A DNA stretch of 64,000 nucleotides from Aliagarivorans taiwanensis DSM 22990 (GCF_000429505.1 NZ_AUBZ01000007.1:62001-126000); one strand, 5' to 3'. Positions 54,374 through 64,000 are shown, counted from the stretch's first letter. The notes: a model not told the origin generated them from the letters alone. Made by a program: numbers and translations.

Positions 54374-54413
54374 TCCTCTCCTATCCTTTCCTATCCTATC
54401 CTTTCCTATCCTG
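54374..54413 (-). repeat. Eight tandem pentamers in the nafY leader
   Basis: On the plus strand TCCT followed by C, A, T, A, A, T, A, G gives eight 5-base units; on the coding strand each is NAGGA, a Shine-Dalgarno core. The repeat begins in the last codon of nifT and ends three bases before the nafY ATG. Confidence 0.9.
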
Positions 54414-54618
54414 CGCGACGGGCGCGTAGGGTTTTCGGCAATGATGGGGCCTCGCTGAGCGGCTCGATATAAAACTCGCTGCCATCGGCCAAGATAATGT
54501 TACCGCCCCAACGGTCGGCTTGTTGAAACTCCAGGCTGGCAACCGCCAACTCCAGATCTTTTTTGGCAATGTAGGCCTGCAGGCCATCATCGGTTTGACT
54601 GATTATCAGATTCGGCAT
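54406..54618 (-). CDS. nifT: NifT/FixU
   Basis: A 70-aa protein of the NifT/FixU family with DLELAVASLEFQQADRWGGN and LADGSEFYIEPLSEAPSLP. It is always found downstream of nifHDK, but its function remains unknown and mutants show little effect. AAGGAAAGG precedes the ATG. Confidence 0.92.
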   Translation of the reverse strand: MPNLIISQTDDGLQAYIAKKDLELAVASLEFQQADRWGGNIILADGSEFYIEPLSEAPSLPKTLRARRAG

Positions 54619-54688
54619 GGGCCTTTCCTTGTAAGAGAGCCGTGTAGTTGGGCCTTGTTACTAAGCGCTTCCGTTTAGAAGCGGGAAA

Positions 54689-54720
54689 CAAGCAGGAAGC
54701 GCACAGCGGCTTCCTGCTTG
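54689..54720 (-). terminator. Strong hairpin between nifK and nifT
   Basis: A perfect 12-bp stem CAAGCAGGAAGC / GCTTCCTGCTTG with an 8-base loop. Only TTT follows, so it more likely stabilises the nifHDK mRNA 3' end and reduces readthrough into nifT than stops transcription fully. Confidence 0.7.
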
Positions 54721-54741
54721 GTGTTAGGGGCAAGCCCTCAA

Positions 54742-56313
54742 CTAGCGAACTAAATCGTAGCCGTAGTCGGTGCGTCCCATTTCGCTGGTATCCAAGTCCA
54801 ACTTCGCCAGTACCTCGTTAACCAAGGTGGTCAGCATGTACATGGCACCCTCGTAACCGAGCGTGGCATTGCGATGCAGGTGGTGGCGGTCGAAGATAGG
54901 GAAGCCCAAACGAATCAGTGGTACTTCAAACTCTTCGCCTTTGGCCTTGGTATCACGCTGGATGAACTTGCCGTAGGAGTTACCAATGATGAAGTCCGGC
55001 TTGTTGGTGAACACCAGCGAGCGGAAGTGCCACAAGTCCTGCTTGAAGTAGATCTCGGCATCGGCCGTGCCTGGGGCTTCGGCGATCAATGCGTCCATCT
55101 TCTTCTTCCAACGCTTGTTACCGTTGTTACACAGGATGTGTTTCACTTCACAGCCCAGCTCTTGCAGGAACTTAACCAGACCCAACAGGTAGTCTGGATC
55201 GCCGTATACAGAGAAGCTGATGTTGTGCAGCCAGGTGTGGGAGTCGGTCATCATGTCGACCAGACGACCACGGGCTTTGGCCAGCGACTCTGGGATCTCT
55301 TTGCCAGAGATCTCGGCAATCTTCATCAGGAATTCATCGGTGTAATCCAAGCCCATTGGGATGTTCAGGGCTGGCACCTCGTGCTTCCAGGTGTTGTCGA
55401 TGAATTTCTTGGTTTTCACCAATTGATCCGGTTGCAGCAGCACGGTGGTCAGTGCGTTCGGTGCATCCTTCATCTCGGCGATAGGCGTGCCGCCTGCATA
55501 CATGCGGTATTCACCATCAGCCGGGGTGTCTAGCACCTCGCTTGGGTCACACAGTAGCGAGTATTCCACGCCCATCTCTTGCAGCATGCTGTGGATCACT
55601 CGGTAGTTGCCCAGATAGGTCTCAAAACCAGGAACGATATTAATCTTGCCATTGCTACCCACCTCTTTATCTTCCATTTCATTGAGGGTGAAGTAGCGCA
55701 TAAAGCCTTCGAACATGCCGTCCCAACCGGTGGTATGGCTGCCCACGAAGCTCGGGGTGTGGGCAAACGGAGTTGGGAAGTCTTTGTCGATGTAACCTTC
55801 CGCCTTGGCGTTACCAATAAAGGCGTTTAAGTCATCACCGATGACCTCGGCCATACAGGTGGTCGACACCGCGATCACCTCAGGCTTGTACAAGGCCAGT
55901 GCATTCTGCAGACCATCGAACATGTTCTTTTGGCCACCGAAAACCGCTGCATCTTCAGTCATGGAGTCGGATACACAGGCGACCGGCTCTTTGAAGTGAC
56001 GGTTAAAATAGGTGCGGAAGTAGGCTACACAACCTTGCGAGCCGTGCACGTAAGGCAGGGTTTTCTCAAAGCCCAATGCGCACAATACCGAACCCAATGG
56101 CTGACAGGCCTTGGCAGGGTCAATCGCTACCTGCTTACGGGCAAAGTTCAGCTCTTTGTATTCCTCGGTGGTGGTCCACTCGAAGACCTCTTTTACCTTG
56201 GCTTCGTCGAAGCCATCCTCGTGTTCGCCACGTTTTTTGGCGAACAGTTCCTGGTATTCCGGCTGTTGAAACAGCGGGTAACCCGGTTTGATTTTATCTA
56301 CTGTTTGACTCAT
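54742..56313 (-). CDS. nifK: Nitrogenase MoFe protein beta subunit
   Basis: NifK (523 aa) forms the alpha2-beta2 MoFe protein with NifD. P-cluster Cys ligands are visible in AKACQPLGSV, GSQGCVAYF and STTCMAEV, with the following Ser in CVSDSMTED. Signature stretches include PFAHTPSFVGSHTTGWD and NSYGKFIQRD. It is the third gene of nifHDK, 114 bases after nifD. Confidence 0.98.
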   Translation of the reverse strand: MSQTVDKIKPGYPLFQQPEYQELFAKKRGEHEDGFDEAKVKEVFEWTTTEEYKELNFARKQVAIDPAKACQPLGSVLCALGFEKTLPYVHGSQGCVAYFRTYFNRHFKEPVACVSDSMTEDAAVFGGQKNMFDGLQNALALYKPEVIAVSTTCMAEVIGDDLNAFIGNAKAEGYIDKDFPTPFAHTPSFVGSHTTGWDGMFEGFMRYFTLNEMEDKEVGSNGKINIVPGFETYLGNYRVIHSMLQEMGVEYSLLCDPSEVLDTPADGEYRMYAGGTPIAEMKDAPNALTTVLLQPDQLVKTKKFIDNTWKHEVPALNIPMGLDYTDEFLMKIAEISGKEIPESLAKARGRLVDMMTDSHTWLHNISFSVYGDPDYLLGLVKFLQELGCEVKHILCNNGNKRWKKKMDALIAEAPGTADAEIYFKQDLWHFRSLVFTNKPDFIIGNSYGKFIQRDTKAKGEEFEVPLIRLGFPIFDRHHLHRNATLGYEGAMYMLTTLVNEVLAKLDLDTSEMGRTDYGYDLVR

Positions 56314-56427
56314 ATCTATTCTCCTCCCGCGCCACTCATCTGTGAACTACGGGTGAGTGAAACTTGTGAATGCCACTGCGCTTGCTCTTCGCTCACACTG
56401 CATCCGCTCTTTCTGATAAACCGACAT

Positions 56428-57894
56428 TTAAGCGGCCGCAGCTTCGCTGTCTTTCTCTTGTTTCCAAGGTGGAGTCAGCTTGTCCCAACATGGGTTGTTC
56501 AGCGTCATGTCCATATCGCGGGCGAAGATGGCGAAGCCGTCGTAGCCGTGGTAAGGACCGGAGTAATCCCAGCTGTGCATTTGACGGAAAGGAATACCCA
56601 TCTTCTGGAAGATGTACTTCTCTTTCACACCAGCACCGATCAGGTCGGGCTTGAGCTTCTCGGCAAAGAACTCCAGCTCAAAGCCGGTGGCATCGTCGAA
56701 TAGCAAGGTGGCGTCTTTCACTTCGGGCGTGGTTTTGGCGTAGTCATCGTTATGTGCGAACTCATAGCCGGTACCCACGATTTCCATACCTAGGTCTTCA
56801 TAGGCACCAATCACGTGACGAGGGCGCAGGCCACCGACATAGAGCATCACTTTCTTGCCCTGCAGACGTGGCTTGTACTTGTCGATAATTGGCTGCCACT
56901 CGGCGCGATATCTGGCGATCACTTCCTCGGCCTTGGCCTGGATCTTCTCGTCAAACTTAGCGGCGATAGCACGTAGCGACTCTTCACACTTGGTAGGACC
57001 GAACAGGTTGTACTCCAACCATGGAATACCGAACTTCTCTTCCATATGACGGCAGATGTAGTTCATAGAGCGGTAACAGTGCACCAGGTTGAGCTTCACC
57101 TTAGGGGTGTTTTCCAGCTCGGTCAGGGTGCCATCACCCGACCATTGGGCGACCACGTTCAGACCAATCTCTTCGAGCAAGATGCGCGATGACCAGGCAT
57201 CACCACCGATGTTGTAGTCGCCGATAATCGCTACGTCGTACTCACCGGCTTCAGCTTGCGCCGCTTCTGGGTCGGTGCCATCTAGCACGTAATCGCGCAG
57301 GGTATCGTTGGCAATGTGGTGACCCAAGGATTGGCTTACACCACGGAAGCCTTCACAACGTACCGGTACGAGGGTTTTGCCGATTTCAGCCTTTTTAGTT
57401 TTGGCCACGGCTTCGATGTCGTCACCAATCAGACCGACCGGACATTCCGACTGGATGCTGTAGCCCTTAGCCAGTGGGAACAGGGTTTCCAGCTCATCGA
57501 TAATGGTGGATAGCTTCTTATCGCCACCGAATACGATGTCACGCTCTTGGAAATCAGAGGTGAAGTTCATGGTGCCGAAGGCATTTACCCCGGTGTAACC
57601 GGTGTAATAGTTACGACGGCCGGCACGTGAGTACTGACCACAGCCAACCGGACCGTGCGAGATGTGGATCATGTCCTTAATCGGACCCCATACCACCCCT
57701 TTTGAGCCTGCGTAGGCACAACCACGGGCAGTCATTACGCCGGGTTGAGACTTACGGTTAGAGGTAATGCACTTACCCTCACCATTGGTCTCGTTGACCG
57801 CCAGGTGTTTGGCACGATCTTTCTGGGCCTTCTCGGGATAGACCTCGAGAACCTCGTCGATCATCGCCTGAGTTGTTTGTTTATCCATAGACAT
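56428..57894 (-). CDS. nifD: Nitrogenase MoFe protein alpha subunit
   Basis: NifD (488 aa) holds FeMo-cofactor. The cofactor ligands are Cys in [12 protein letters not shown] and His in [17 protein letters not shown]-cluster Cys are in [19 protein letters not shown] and [12 protein letters not shown]. The sequence is of the molybdenum, not vanadium or iron-only, type. It lies between nifH and nifK. Confidence 0.98.
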   Translation of the reverse strand: MSMDKQTTQAMIDEVLEVYPEKAQKDRAKHLAVNETNGEGKCITSNRKSQPGVMTARGCAYAGSKGVVWGPIKDMIHISHGPVGCGQYSRAGRRNYYTGYTGVNAFGTMNFTSDFQERDIVFGGDKKLSTIIDELETLFPLAKGYSIQSECPVGLIGDDIEAVAKTKKAEIGKTLVPVRCEGFRGVSQSLGHHIANDTLRDYVLDGTDPEAAQAEAGEYDVAIIGDYNIGGDAWSSRILLEEIGLNVVAQWSGDGTLTELENTPKVKLNLVHCYRSMNYICRHMEEKFGIPWLEYNLFGPTKCEESLRAIAAKFDEKIQAKAEEVIARYRAEWQPIIDKYKPRLQGKKVMLYVGGLRPRHVIGAYEDLGMEIVGTGYEFAHNDDYAKTTPEVKDATLLFDDATGFELEFFAEKLKPDLIGAGVKEKYIFQKMGIPFRQMHSWDYSGPYHGYDGFAIFARDMDMTLNNPCWDKLTPPWKQEKDSEAAAA

Positions 57895-57923
57895 AGTTGT
57901 CTCCTTACCTTAACGCGTCGGGC

Positions 57924-58889
<966 letters not shown>

Positions 58890-58955
58890 TTATTGAATTT
58901 TATTATCAAGGTGAGATTTATCCCCGAGCCTAAAGCCATACAAAATGTCTGGATT

Positions 58956-58971
58956 TGTTGGCTTTGGTACA
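58956..58971. promoter_or_regulatory. NifA upstream activator box 1 of nifH
   Basis: TGT-TGGCTTTGGT-ACA fits TGT-N10-ACA, about 130 bases upstream of the expected start site. Confidence 0.72.
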
Positions 58972-58990
58972 AACAACGCGCTCATGTTCT

Positions 58991-59006
58991 TGTCGGTGTC
59001 ATCACA
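58991..59006. promoter_or_regulatory. NifA upstream activator box 2 of nifH
   Basis: TGT-CGGTGTCATC-ACA fits TGT-N10-ACA, about 165 bases upstream of the expected start site. Confidence 0.7.
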
Positions 59007-59464
59007 ACAAATGAGTGAGGCGCTAAAACATTCATGCTTGAAGCAATACTATGTGGGAGGATAAAGCTAAGGGTGGCGATTATAGAGATAAGTACTGGCG
59101 TCGATAGAAGTAAGTAAGATACAGCGCTCAGCAGCCAGCGCTAGGTAATCGACTTAGTACGTAAACCTGTTGCTTCTATAACCATCGGGGCACTCTTAAG
59201 CCATTAGATGCCAGTCAATCATCGCCCGATATCGTCAGAAATATGGAAAACTCGTCTTTCCCCTAAAAGAGTCAAAACCCTCAAGCCCTACTATGAATAG
59301 TCAAACGAGGGCCGGGCGCTAGCTCAAATCTTTAGCATCTTCCTTACTACTCGTTGTATTAATACGCCCGCTATTAATCTCGTTAACAACGGCTTAATCA
59401 GTAATACATCGTGCAACACTTGTGACTCAGTTCTGTTCAGCTTGAGCCTCTCTATTGGTGTTTC
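59007..59464. other. Intergenic, no gene seen
   Basis: This stretch, between the nifH regulatory region and the molbindin promoter, shows no coding frame of interest, repeat or RNA structure that I could recognise. Confidence 0.5.
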
Positions 59465-59488
59465 CGCTATCAATAAGGTCTGTTAGCG
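59465..59488. promoter_or_regulatory. Putative ModE operator upstream of the molbindin gene
   Basis: CGCTATCAA-N6-CTGTTAGCG is an imperfect 24-bp palindrome with the spacing of the E. coli ModE site (CGCTATATA-N6-TATATAACG). It fits molybdate control. A hairpin GCCAGGT / ACCTGGC lies just downstream at 59496-59513. Confidence 0.5.
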
Positions 59489-59536
59489 TGAATACGCCAG
59501 GTAGGCACCTGGCTTAATATTTTTTAAGGAAGAAAC

Positions 59537-59743
59537 ATGAAATTAAGTGCACGAAACCAACTCACCGGAACCATCAAGTCAATTCAGGAAGGCGCGATTA
59601 ACGATGAGATCGCGATTGAGCTGTCAGACGGTGTTGTCGTTACCTCGATTATCACCAAAGGCTCTGCTAATTCCCTTGACCTAAAAGTAGGTGGTACTGC
59701 CACGGCGGTAATTAAAGCCAGCGATGTCATGATCGCGGTTTAA
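59537..59743 (+). CDS. Molbindin (TOBE/Mop domain)
   Basis: This 68-aa single-Mop-domain protein stores or buffers molybdate in the cytoplasm as a hexamer. The pattern is complete: SARNQLTGTIKSIQEGAIND, then ELSDGVVVTSIITKGSANSL and TAVIKASDVMIAV. AAGGAAG lies before the ATG. It precedes modABC by 360 bases and helps to supply the nitrogenase cofactor. Confidence 0.93.
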   Translation: MKLSARNQLTGTIKSIQEGAINDEIAIELSDGVVVTSIITKGSANSLDLKVGGTATAVIKASDVMIAV

Positions 59744-59758
59744 TATGGAATGAGTGAT

Positions 59759-59783
59759 ATGGCCTTGCTCCTATCAAGGCCAT
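59759..59783 (+). terminator. Hairpin after the molbindin gene
   Basis: A 9-bp stem ATGGCCTTG / CAAGGCCAT with a 7-base loop, without a T run. Probably a weak terminator. Confidence 0.55.
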
Positions 59784-60034
59784 TAAGCTTATTGATGGAA
59801 TAATCCCCCAGTCATCTTCCAACCAAGCAACTATCTGTAAATATCAGCAGGCCGTGCAATAGCGCGACACAAATTCTCAACTAGTTGGGTTTAAACTCAC
59901 TCTCCCGGCCTCAGGTACAGTTTTTGCTGAATTCAATTATCTGCAGCATGTTGCTCATCGATATGTCTGGCAATACGTGGCGCACGCCAAGCGCAGTGCA
60001 GGCTCGAGGCAGCATTCAGATTTGCAGATGAACC

Positions 60035-60077
60035 TGTGCTAACACGACAAATTGTTGTTTTTGATGGAATTAGCACA
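60035..60077. promoter_or_regulatory. Inverted repeat in the modA promoter region
   Basis: TGTGCTAA and TTAGCACA, 27 bases apart, form a perfect 8-bp inverted pair close to the modA start. A regulator may bind here. The rest of the 59.8-60.1 kb gap is featureless. Confidence 0.4.
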
Positions 60078-60103
60078 TACTGGACAAGTCTTAAGGAGAA
60101 GTA

Positions 60104-60856
60104 ATGAAGTCTTTATTTACACTACTAGCCAGCATTTTATTTTTTTCCCACGCCCACGCTGCTCAAGTTAGCGTGGCGGTTGCTGCCAACTTTACCAAGG
60201 TGGCACAAGAGCTACAGCAACAGTTTGAGGCCGAAAGCGAACACTCGGTCAGCTTGTCATTCGGCTCAACCGGCAGCCTGTATGCGCAAGTCATCAACGG
60301 AGCGCCCTTCGATATCTTCTTGGCGGCAGACTCTCGTCGCCCTAGCCTGCTGGTTGAGGAAGGCTTGGCAGACTCTGAGCAGCACTTCACCTATGCCATT
60401 GGTCAGTTGGTGTTGTGGAGCAAGCAAGGTTATGGTGATGATGTTCAACAAGCCCTGTACAACCCTCAAGACTTCGAGCATATCGTGATCGCCAACCCCA
60501 AAACTGCGCCCTATGGCGAGCAAGCATTGGCAGTGATGGAAGCGTTGGGGGTATATGGCAGCCTGCAGGCCAGTGTGGTGGAGTCCAACAATATCGCCCA
60601 GACCTACCAATATATTGAAGGCGGTATTGTCGACCTTGGCTTTGTCGCCCTCTCTCAGGTTATCAAAAGCCAAACCATGACCCCCGAGTACGCGTGGGTT
60701 GTTCCCCAAGAGCTGTATGCCCCCATCAAGCAAGATGCGGTGCTGCTTAAAACTAGCGAAGACAACCCAGCTGCCCAAGCATTCTTCGAGTTTTTACGCT
60801 CTGAGCAAGCCCTGAACACCATTCATAGCTATGGCTATCGCAGCGGAGGCGAGTAA
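60104..60856 (+). CDS. modA: Molybdate-binding periplasmic protein ModA
   Basis: ModA (250 aa) captures molybdate in the periplasm. A 19-residue signal peptide (LFFSHAHA) precedes AQVSVAVAANFTKVAQEL. The oxyanion-binding Ser residues lie in SFGSTGSLYAQVINGAPFD, and FLAADSRRPSLL follows. AAGGAG precedes the ATG. The stop overlaps the modB start by one base. Confidence 0.95.
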   Translation: MKSLFTLLASILFFSHAHAAQVSVAVAANFTKVAQELQQQFEAESEHSVSLSFGSTGSLYAQVINGAPFDIFLAADSRRPSLLVEEGLADSEQHFTYAIGQLVLWSKQGYGDDVQQALYNPQDFEHIVIANPKTAPYGEQALAVMEALGVYGSLQASVVESNNIAQTYQYIEGGIVDLGFVALSQVIKSQTMTPEYAWVVPQELYAPIKQDAVLLKTSEDNPAAQAFFEFLRSEQALNTIHSYGYRSGGE

Positions 60857-61527
60857 TGTTTGATGCCTTGAACTGGCCGGTGATTGTCACCACCTTGCAA
60901 CTTGCCAGCATGGTCACCCTGTGTGTGCTGCTGTTGGCCTGCCCGCTGGCTTGGTATCTCAGCCAAAGCCGCGGTAAGTTGCGCGACTTGGTGGCTGCCG
61001 TTACTAGCCTGCCTTTGGTGTTACCACCGACCGTTCTTGGCTTTTATTTACTGATGCTGCTAGGCAAGCAAGGCCCGCTGGCCAACTCGCCCATCGGTGC
61101 GCTGGCGTTTACCTTCAGCGGCATCGTTATCGCGTGTAGCATTCACACCTTGCCGTTTGTGGTACAACCGCTGCAAAACGCCTTTGAAGCCTTCGGCAAA
61201 CGCCCCTTAGAGGTGGCAGCAACGCTTGGCGCATCGCCTTGGGATCGCTTCTTCAACGTTGCGCTACCGCTGGCTAAGCCCGGCTTGTTCCATGCGGCTA
61301 TTTTGGGCTTTTGCCACAGCATCGGCGAGTTTGGAGTGGTACTGATGGTGGGCGGTAATATTCCCGGCAAGACCCGGGTGATCGCACTGGAGATCTTCAA
61401 TAACGTGGAATCGTTGAACTACCAAGCGGCGCATCAGCTCGCCTTCCTCACCGCCGCCTTCTCGCTGGTAGCGCTGCTACTGATCAACCGCTTTAAGAAT
61501 GCCACACGCCACGAGGTGCACCCATGA
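60856..61527 (+). CDS. modB: Molybdate ABC permease ModB
   Basis: ModB (223 aa) is the channel of the molybdate transporter. About five helices and the EAA-type loop EVAATLGASPWDRFFNVALP, which contacts ModC, are seen. VLPPTVLGFYLL is a typical family segment. It overlaps modC by four bases (ATGA). Confidence 0.95.
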   Translation: MFDALNWPVIVTTLQLASMVTLCVLLLACPLAWYLSQSRGKLRDLVAAVTSLPLVLPPTVLGFYLLMLLGKQGPLANSPIGALAFTFSGIVIACSIHTLPFVVQPLQNAFEAFGKRPLEVAATLGASPWDRFFNVALPLAKPGLFHAAILGFCHSIGEFGVVLMVGGNIPGKTRVIALEIFNNVESLNYQAAHQLAFLTAAFSLVALLLINRFKNATRHEVHP

Positions 61528-62591
61528 GTGAATTGCATCTGGCCATCGACCATCAGCGTGACAGTTTTCACCTTAAGCTAGATCTCACCCTTCCCGGCAG
61601 CGGGATCACCGGACTGTTTGGCCCCTCCGGATCGGGCAAGACCACCTGCCTGCGCGCCATCGCCGGCTTGGAGCGCTTAAGCGCCACCACGGTGAGCTTC
61701 AACCAACAAACCTGGCAGAGTGAAAGTGTATTTGTTCCCACTCATCAGCGCCCGATTGGCTACGTGTTTCAAGAGGCTAGCTTGTTTGCCCATCTGTCAA
61801 TCCGCGACAACCTGCTGTTTGGCTGGAAACGCCTGCCTGAATCCGAGCGCCAACTTCAGTTCGATGATGTGGTGGACCTGCTGGAGCTCAGCCCCCTTTT
61901 AGATCGTGCCCCAGGGCAGCTATCCGGCGGTCAACGCCAGCGCGTTGCGATTGGTCGCGCCTTGCTACGTGCGCCTCAGCTTCTGCTACTGGATGAACCA
62001 TTAAGCGCGCTGGATCATCGCCTGAAACAGGAGATCCTGCCCTATTTTCAGCGGATCCATCAGCAACTCGGGATGCCGATGGTCTATGTCAGCCATAGCG
62101 CCGATGAGCTCGCCAAGCTGGCCGATCACTTGGTGGTGCTCGACCAAGGACGCTGTGTGGTTTCTGAAGCCAGTCACTTGGCCTTGCAAGATCCCGCCGC
62201 GGAAGCCTTTTATGACCATGGCTTGAGTAGTGTATTGGAGGGAGAGATCGTCGATCACCCCAGTGAGCACCTGTGTGCGATGTCACTCGGCAAGCAGCAG
62301 CTTATTGTCAGTGGCGACGGCGAGTTGGGCCAGCAGCAGCGTTGTCGGATATTCGCCAACAATGTCAGTTTGTGTGTGGTGCCCCCCGGGCGAAGCTCGA
62401 TACTCAATATACTGGAAGTTAAGGTTGTTGAAGCACGACCCAGTCAGCGCCCCGGCGAAGCGCTGGTGAAACTGCAGCTGCAATCGGGCCAGTGCCTGCT
62501 ATCGCAGCTTACCCAATACTCGTTAGAGCGCCTGAATATAAAGCCTGGTGATCAACTGTGGGCGCAGATTAAGGCTGCGGCTATCGCTTAA
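61524..62591 (+). CDS. modC: Molybdate ABC ATPase ModC
   Basis: ModC (355 aa) drives molybdate import. Walker A is GPSGSGKTT, the signature LSGGQRQRVAIGRA and Walker B LLLLDEPLSALD; the switch His is in YVSHSADEL. A C-terminal Mop/TOBE domain (about residues 290-350) is regulatory and binds molybdate. It ends nine bases from the convergent pxpC stop. Confidence 0.95.
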   Translation: MSELHLAIDHQRDSFHLKLDLTLPGSGITGLFGPSGSGKTTCLRAIAGLERLSATTVSFNQQTWQSESVFVPTHQRPIGYVFQEASLFAHLSIRDNLLFGWKRLPESERQLQFDDVVDLLELSPLLDRAPGQLSGGQRQRVAIGRALLRAPQLLLLDEPLSALDHRLKQEILPYFQRIHQQLGMPMVYVSHSADELAKLADHLVVLDQGRCVVSEASHLALQDPAAEAFYDHGLSSVLEGEIVDHPSEHLCAMSLGKQQLIVSGDGELGQQQRCRIFANNVSLCVVPPGRSSILNILEVKVVEARPSQRPGEALVKLQLQSGQCLLSQLTQYSLERLNIKPGDQLWAQIKAAAIA

Positions 62592-62600
62592 AGCTCGACG

Positions 62601-63524
62601 CTAGAACTCAAAAAAACGCAGAAAACTGCGCCACTTCTCGCTTTGCTCATCGAGATCAGCGGGTACAAAGCGAATACCTGTGCCCGGGCGCGCTTGTGCC
62701 AAGGCGTTCAGGCTCAAACGAGCAACACAACCCAATTTTGGGTAGCCCCCCAAGGTTTGCCGGTCGTTCATTAGCACGATGGGTTGGCCATCCGGTGGGA
62801 TCTGCACCGCGCCTTGGGCGATCCCCTCAGAGACTAGCCCTGCATGCTGCCAGCTCACGACGGGGCCGCTCAGTCGGATCCCCATACGATCGCTCTCAGG
62901 CTTCACCTTATACTCACCTTGGTAGAAGGCCCGTTTTGCCGACTCGCTAAACAGCGGCGCTTGGTAAGACTCAATCAGTGAAAGGTTTAACTGTTCGGGA
63001 TAGCGGCCCTGAAAGGCCTTGGGCACTTCGCTATGAAAATTGGCCAGCAGTTGCTTAGCCACCGGCAGCCTATCACCCGCCTGCAGTGACAGTCCGTCGC
63101 GCAGGCCACCTAAGCGATTACGGGTTACTGTGGCCACCGAGCCAAGGGTTTCTGTGACCTGAAAGCCGCCTTCCACCGCCAGATAAGCGCGTAGCCCCGC
63201 TCTGGCGTAACCGAGTTCAAGCAGCTGCCCTTGGCGCAGGATAAAGCTTTGCCAGTTGGGCTGGGCAAGGCCATCAACCTTGGCAGCCATCTCCGCGCCA
63301 CAGAGGGCGAGTTTTACATCGCAAGAGGCGCGAAAGCTGGCATTGCCCATAGTGAGCTCAACCACTGCAGCATTGCTGTGGTTTGAAAGCAGCCGATTCA
63401 CCCAGCCGAAGGCGTGTAGGTCCATTGCGCCGCCGCTACTTAGCCCCTGCAGTGCCACGCCGTAGCGTCCGCAATCTTGCAGCAAACTCAATACGCCCGG
63501 TTTGACTACTTCCAGTCCTGACAT
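62601..63524 (-). CDS. pxpC: 5-oxoprolinase subunit C (PxpC)
   Basis: PxpC (307 aa) is the KipA-type subunit of the ATP-dependent PxpABC 5-oxoprolinase, which removes spontaneously formed pyroglutamate. It shows LLQDCGRYGVALQGLSSGGA followed by MD at the start, and MGIRLSGP and LMNDRQTLGGYPKLG later. It overlaps pxpB by 19 bases. It has no link to molybdate uptake. Confidence 0.92.
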   Translation of the reverse strand: MSGLEVVKPGVLSLLQDCGRYGVALQGLSSGGAMDLHAFGWVNRLLSNHSNAAVVELTMGNASFRASCDVKLALCGAEMAAKVDGLAQPNWQSFILRQGQLLELGYARAGLRAYLAVEGGFQVTETLGSVATVTRNRLGGLRDGLSLQAGDRLPVAKQLLANFHSEVPKAFQGRYPEQLNLSLIESYQAPLFSESAKRAFYQGEYKVKPESDRMGIRLSGPVVSWQHAGLVSEGIAQGAVQIPPDGQPIVLMNDRQTLGGYPKLGCVARLSLNALAQARPGTGIRFVPADLDEQSEKWRSFLRFFEF

Positions 63525-64000
63525 ATCTGCCCTCCCAGCTCGATAAACTGCTCGCGGGAGACCGGCTCGAAGCGCACCTGCATCCCCACTTCAAACGGCG
63601 ACGTCGGGCTGTGCTTAGGGTCAAATAGGGCTAACGGGCAGTTGCCGATGATCTGCCAGCCACCGGGGCTTTGCTGCGGGTAGACCGCGGTTTGCCGCTC
63701 GGCAATCCCGACGCTGCCCGCAGGCAGTTGTAGCCTTGGGGTTGCACGACGCGGAGCTGCGATACGTGCGTCCACCGAGGCGAGAAAGGCAAAGCCGGGA
63801 GCAAAGCCGATGGCGCAGACGGTGTAGACCTGTTGGCTATGGATTTCGACCACCTGCTCTTTGGCCAAGCCGGACGATGCCGCCAAGTCATCAAGATCAG
63901 GGCCAACCTCACTATGGTAATACACCGGCAACGTTAGCGTTTGTTGCTGAGCATGCCCGCTCGCTTGGCCACTTTGCAGCAAGGCATGTTGCTCCAACAC
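63506..64000 (-). CDS. pxpB: 5-oxoprolinase subunit B (PxpB), 5' end cut by window
   Basis: The visible 164 residues are the C-terminal part of a KipI-type protein of about 230 aa: YTVCAIGFAPGFAFLASVDA, with the following PRRATPRLQLPAGSVGIAER, and SPGGWQIIGNCPLALFDP. The real start is beyond 64000. It forms the PxpB-PxpC pair with the next gene. Confidence 0.92.
   Translation of the reverse strand: MLEQHALLQSGQASGHAQQQTLTLPVYYHSEVGPDLDDLAASSGLAKEQVVEIHSQQVYTVCAIGFAPGFAFLASVDARIAAPRRATPRLQLPAGSVGIAERQTAVYPQQSPGGWQIIGNCPLALFDPKHSPTSPFEVGMQVRFEPVSREQFIELGGQICQDWK

Noticed and set aside
55930-56703. 257-aa plus-strand ORF across the nifK-nifD junction
   Set aside because: Antisense to two unmistakable nitrogenase genes; no family features.
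60035-60049. TGT-ACA pair in the modA promoter region
   Set aside because: The spacing is N9, not N10, and there is no GG-N10-GC site with it; not called a NifA box.

Overview
The window comes from a marine-type, nitrogen-fixing gammaproteobacterium. Supporting signs are a complete Mo-nitrogenase structural and assembly set, an Rnf complex of the rnfGEH type, a GH50 agarase-like lipoprotein, a regulator set of the 'proteobacterial dedicated sortase' type, and intergenic inverted-repeat elements of the sort common in Vibrionales and Alteromonadales. The genus cannot be fixed from the sequence. No rRNA, tRNA, transposase or CRISPR array was seen.

Layout. 0-1.7 kb: end of an rnf operon (rnfG, rnfE, rnfH). 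1.7-9.5 kb: a frameshifted alkaline phosphatase lipoprotein gene, a GAF-GGDEF protein, a DNA glycosylase, a short-chain dehydrogenase, an RsgA-type GTPase and a secreted beta-helix protein; two inverted copies of a ~262-bp repeat flank 3.8-7 kb. 9.7-13.7 kb: iron alcohol dehydrogenase, a small CMD-family protein, nifF with its own NifA/sigma-54 promoter, and a GlyGly-CTERM trypsin-like protease. 14-27 kb: a carbohydrate and acyl-CoA region (GH2 enzyme, cupin, GH50 lipoprotein, IclR regulator, two class III CoA-transferases, enoyl-CoA hydratase, aldehyde dehydrogenase, and a solute-binding-like protein without a signal peptide). 27-40.8 kb: two gene remnants fused at a deletion junction, a membrane GGDEF protein, a GDPD lipoprotein, pdsS/pdsR/pdsO without a sortase, a zinc-ribbon-like protein, an Fe-S oxidoreductase, a VOC protein, a YaiI-like protein, and tandem solute-binding proteins. 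40.8-58.8 kb: the nif region on the minus strand, in three NifA-type units: nifHDK-nifT-nafY-orf, nifEN-nifX-fdxB-rseC-like, and nifUSVWZM. 59.5-62.6 kb: a molbindin and modABC (molybdate uptake). 62.6-64 kb: pxpC and the 3' part of pxpB.

How the genes fit together. NifHDK is the enzyme. NifEN, NifX, NafY, NifV, NifU, NifS, NifZ, NifW and NifM build and protect its metal clusters. ModABC and the molbindin supply and buffer molybdenum. NifF and FdxB carry electrons, and the Rnf complex (with RnfH, and perhaps the RseC-like protein in the nif operon) probably supplies low-potential electrons. Six TGT-N10-ACA boxes and four GG-N10-GC (-24/-12) promoters connect nifF, nifU, nifE and nifH into one NifA/sigma-54 regulon; a fifth GG-N10-GC site survives in a decayed nifE copy. 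nifA, nifL, nifB and nifQ are not in this window.

The least explained parts are the IclR/CoA-transferase/orphan binding-protein operon with a possible shared operator, the pds regulators that lack a sortase, a decayed second copy of the nifE 5' end that keeps its sigma-54 promoter, and a tandem AGGA-containing pentamer repeat in front of nafY.
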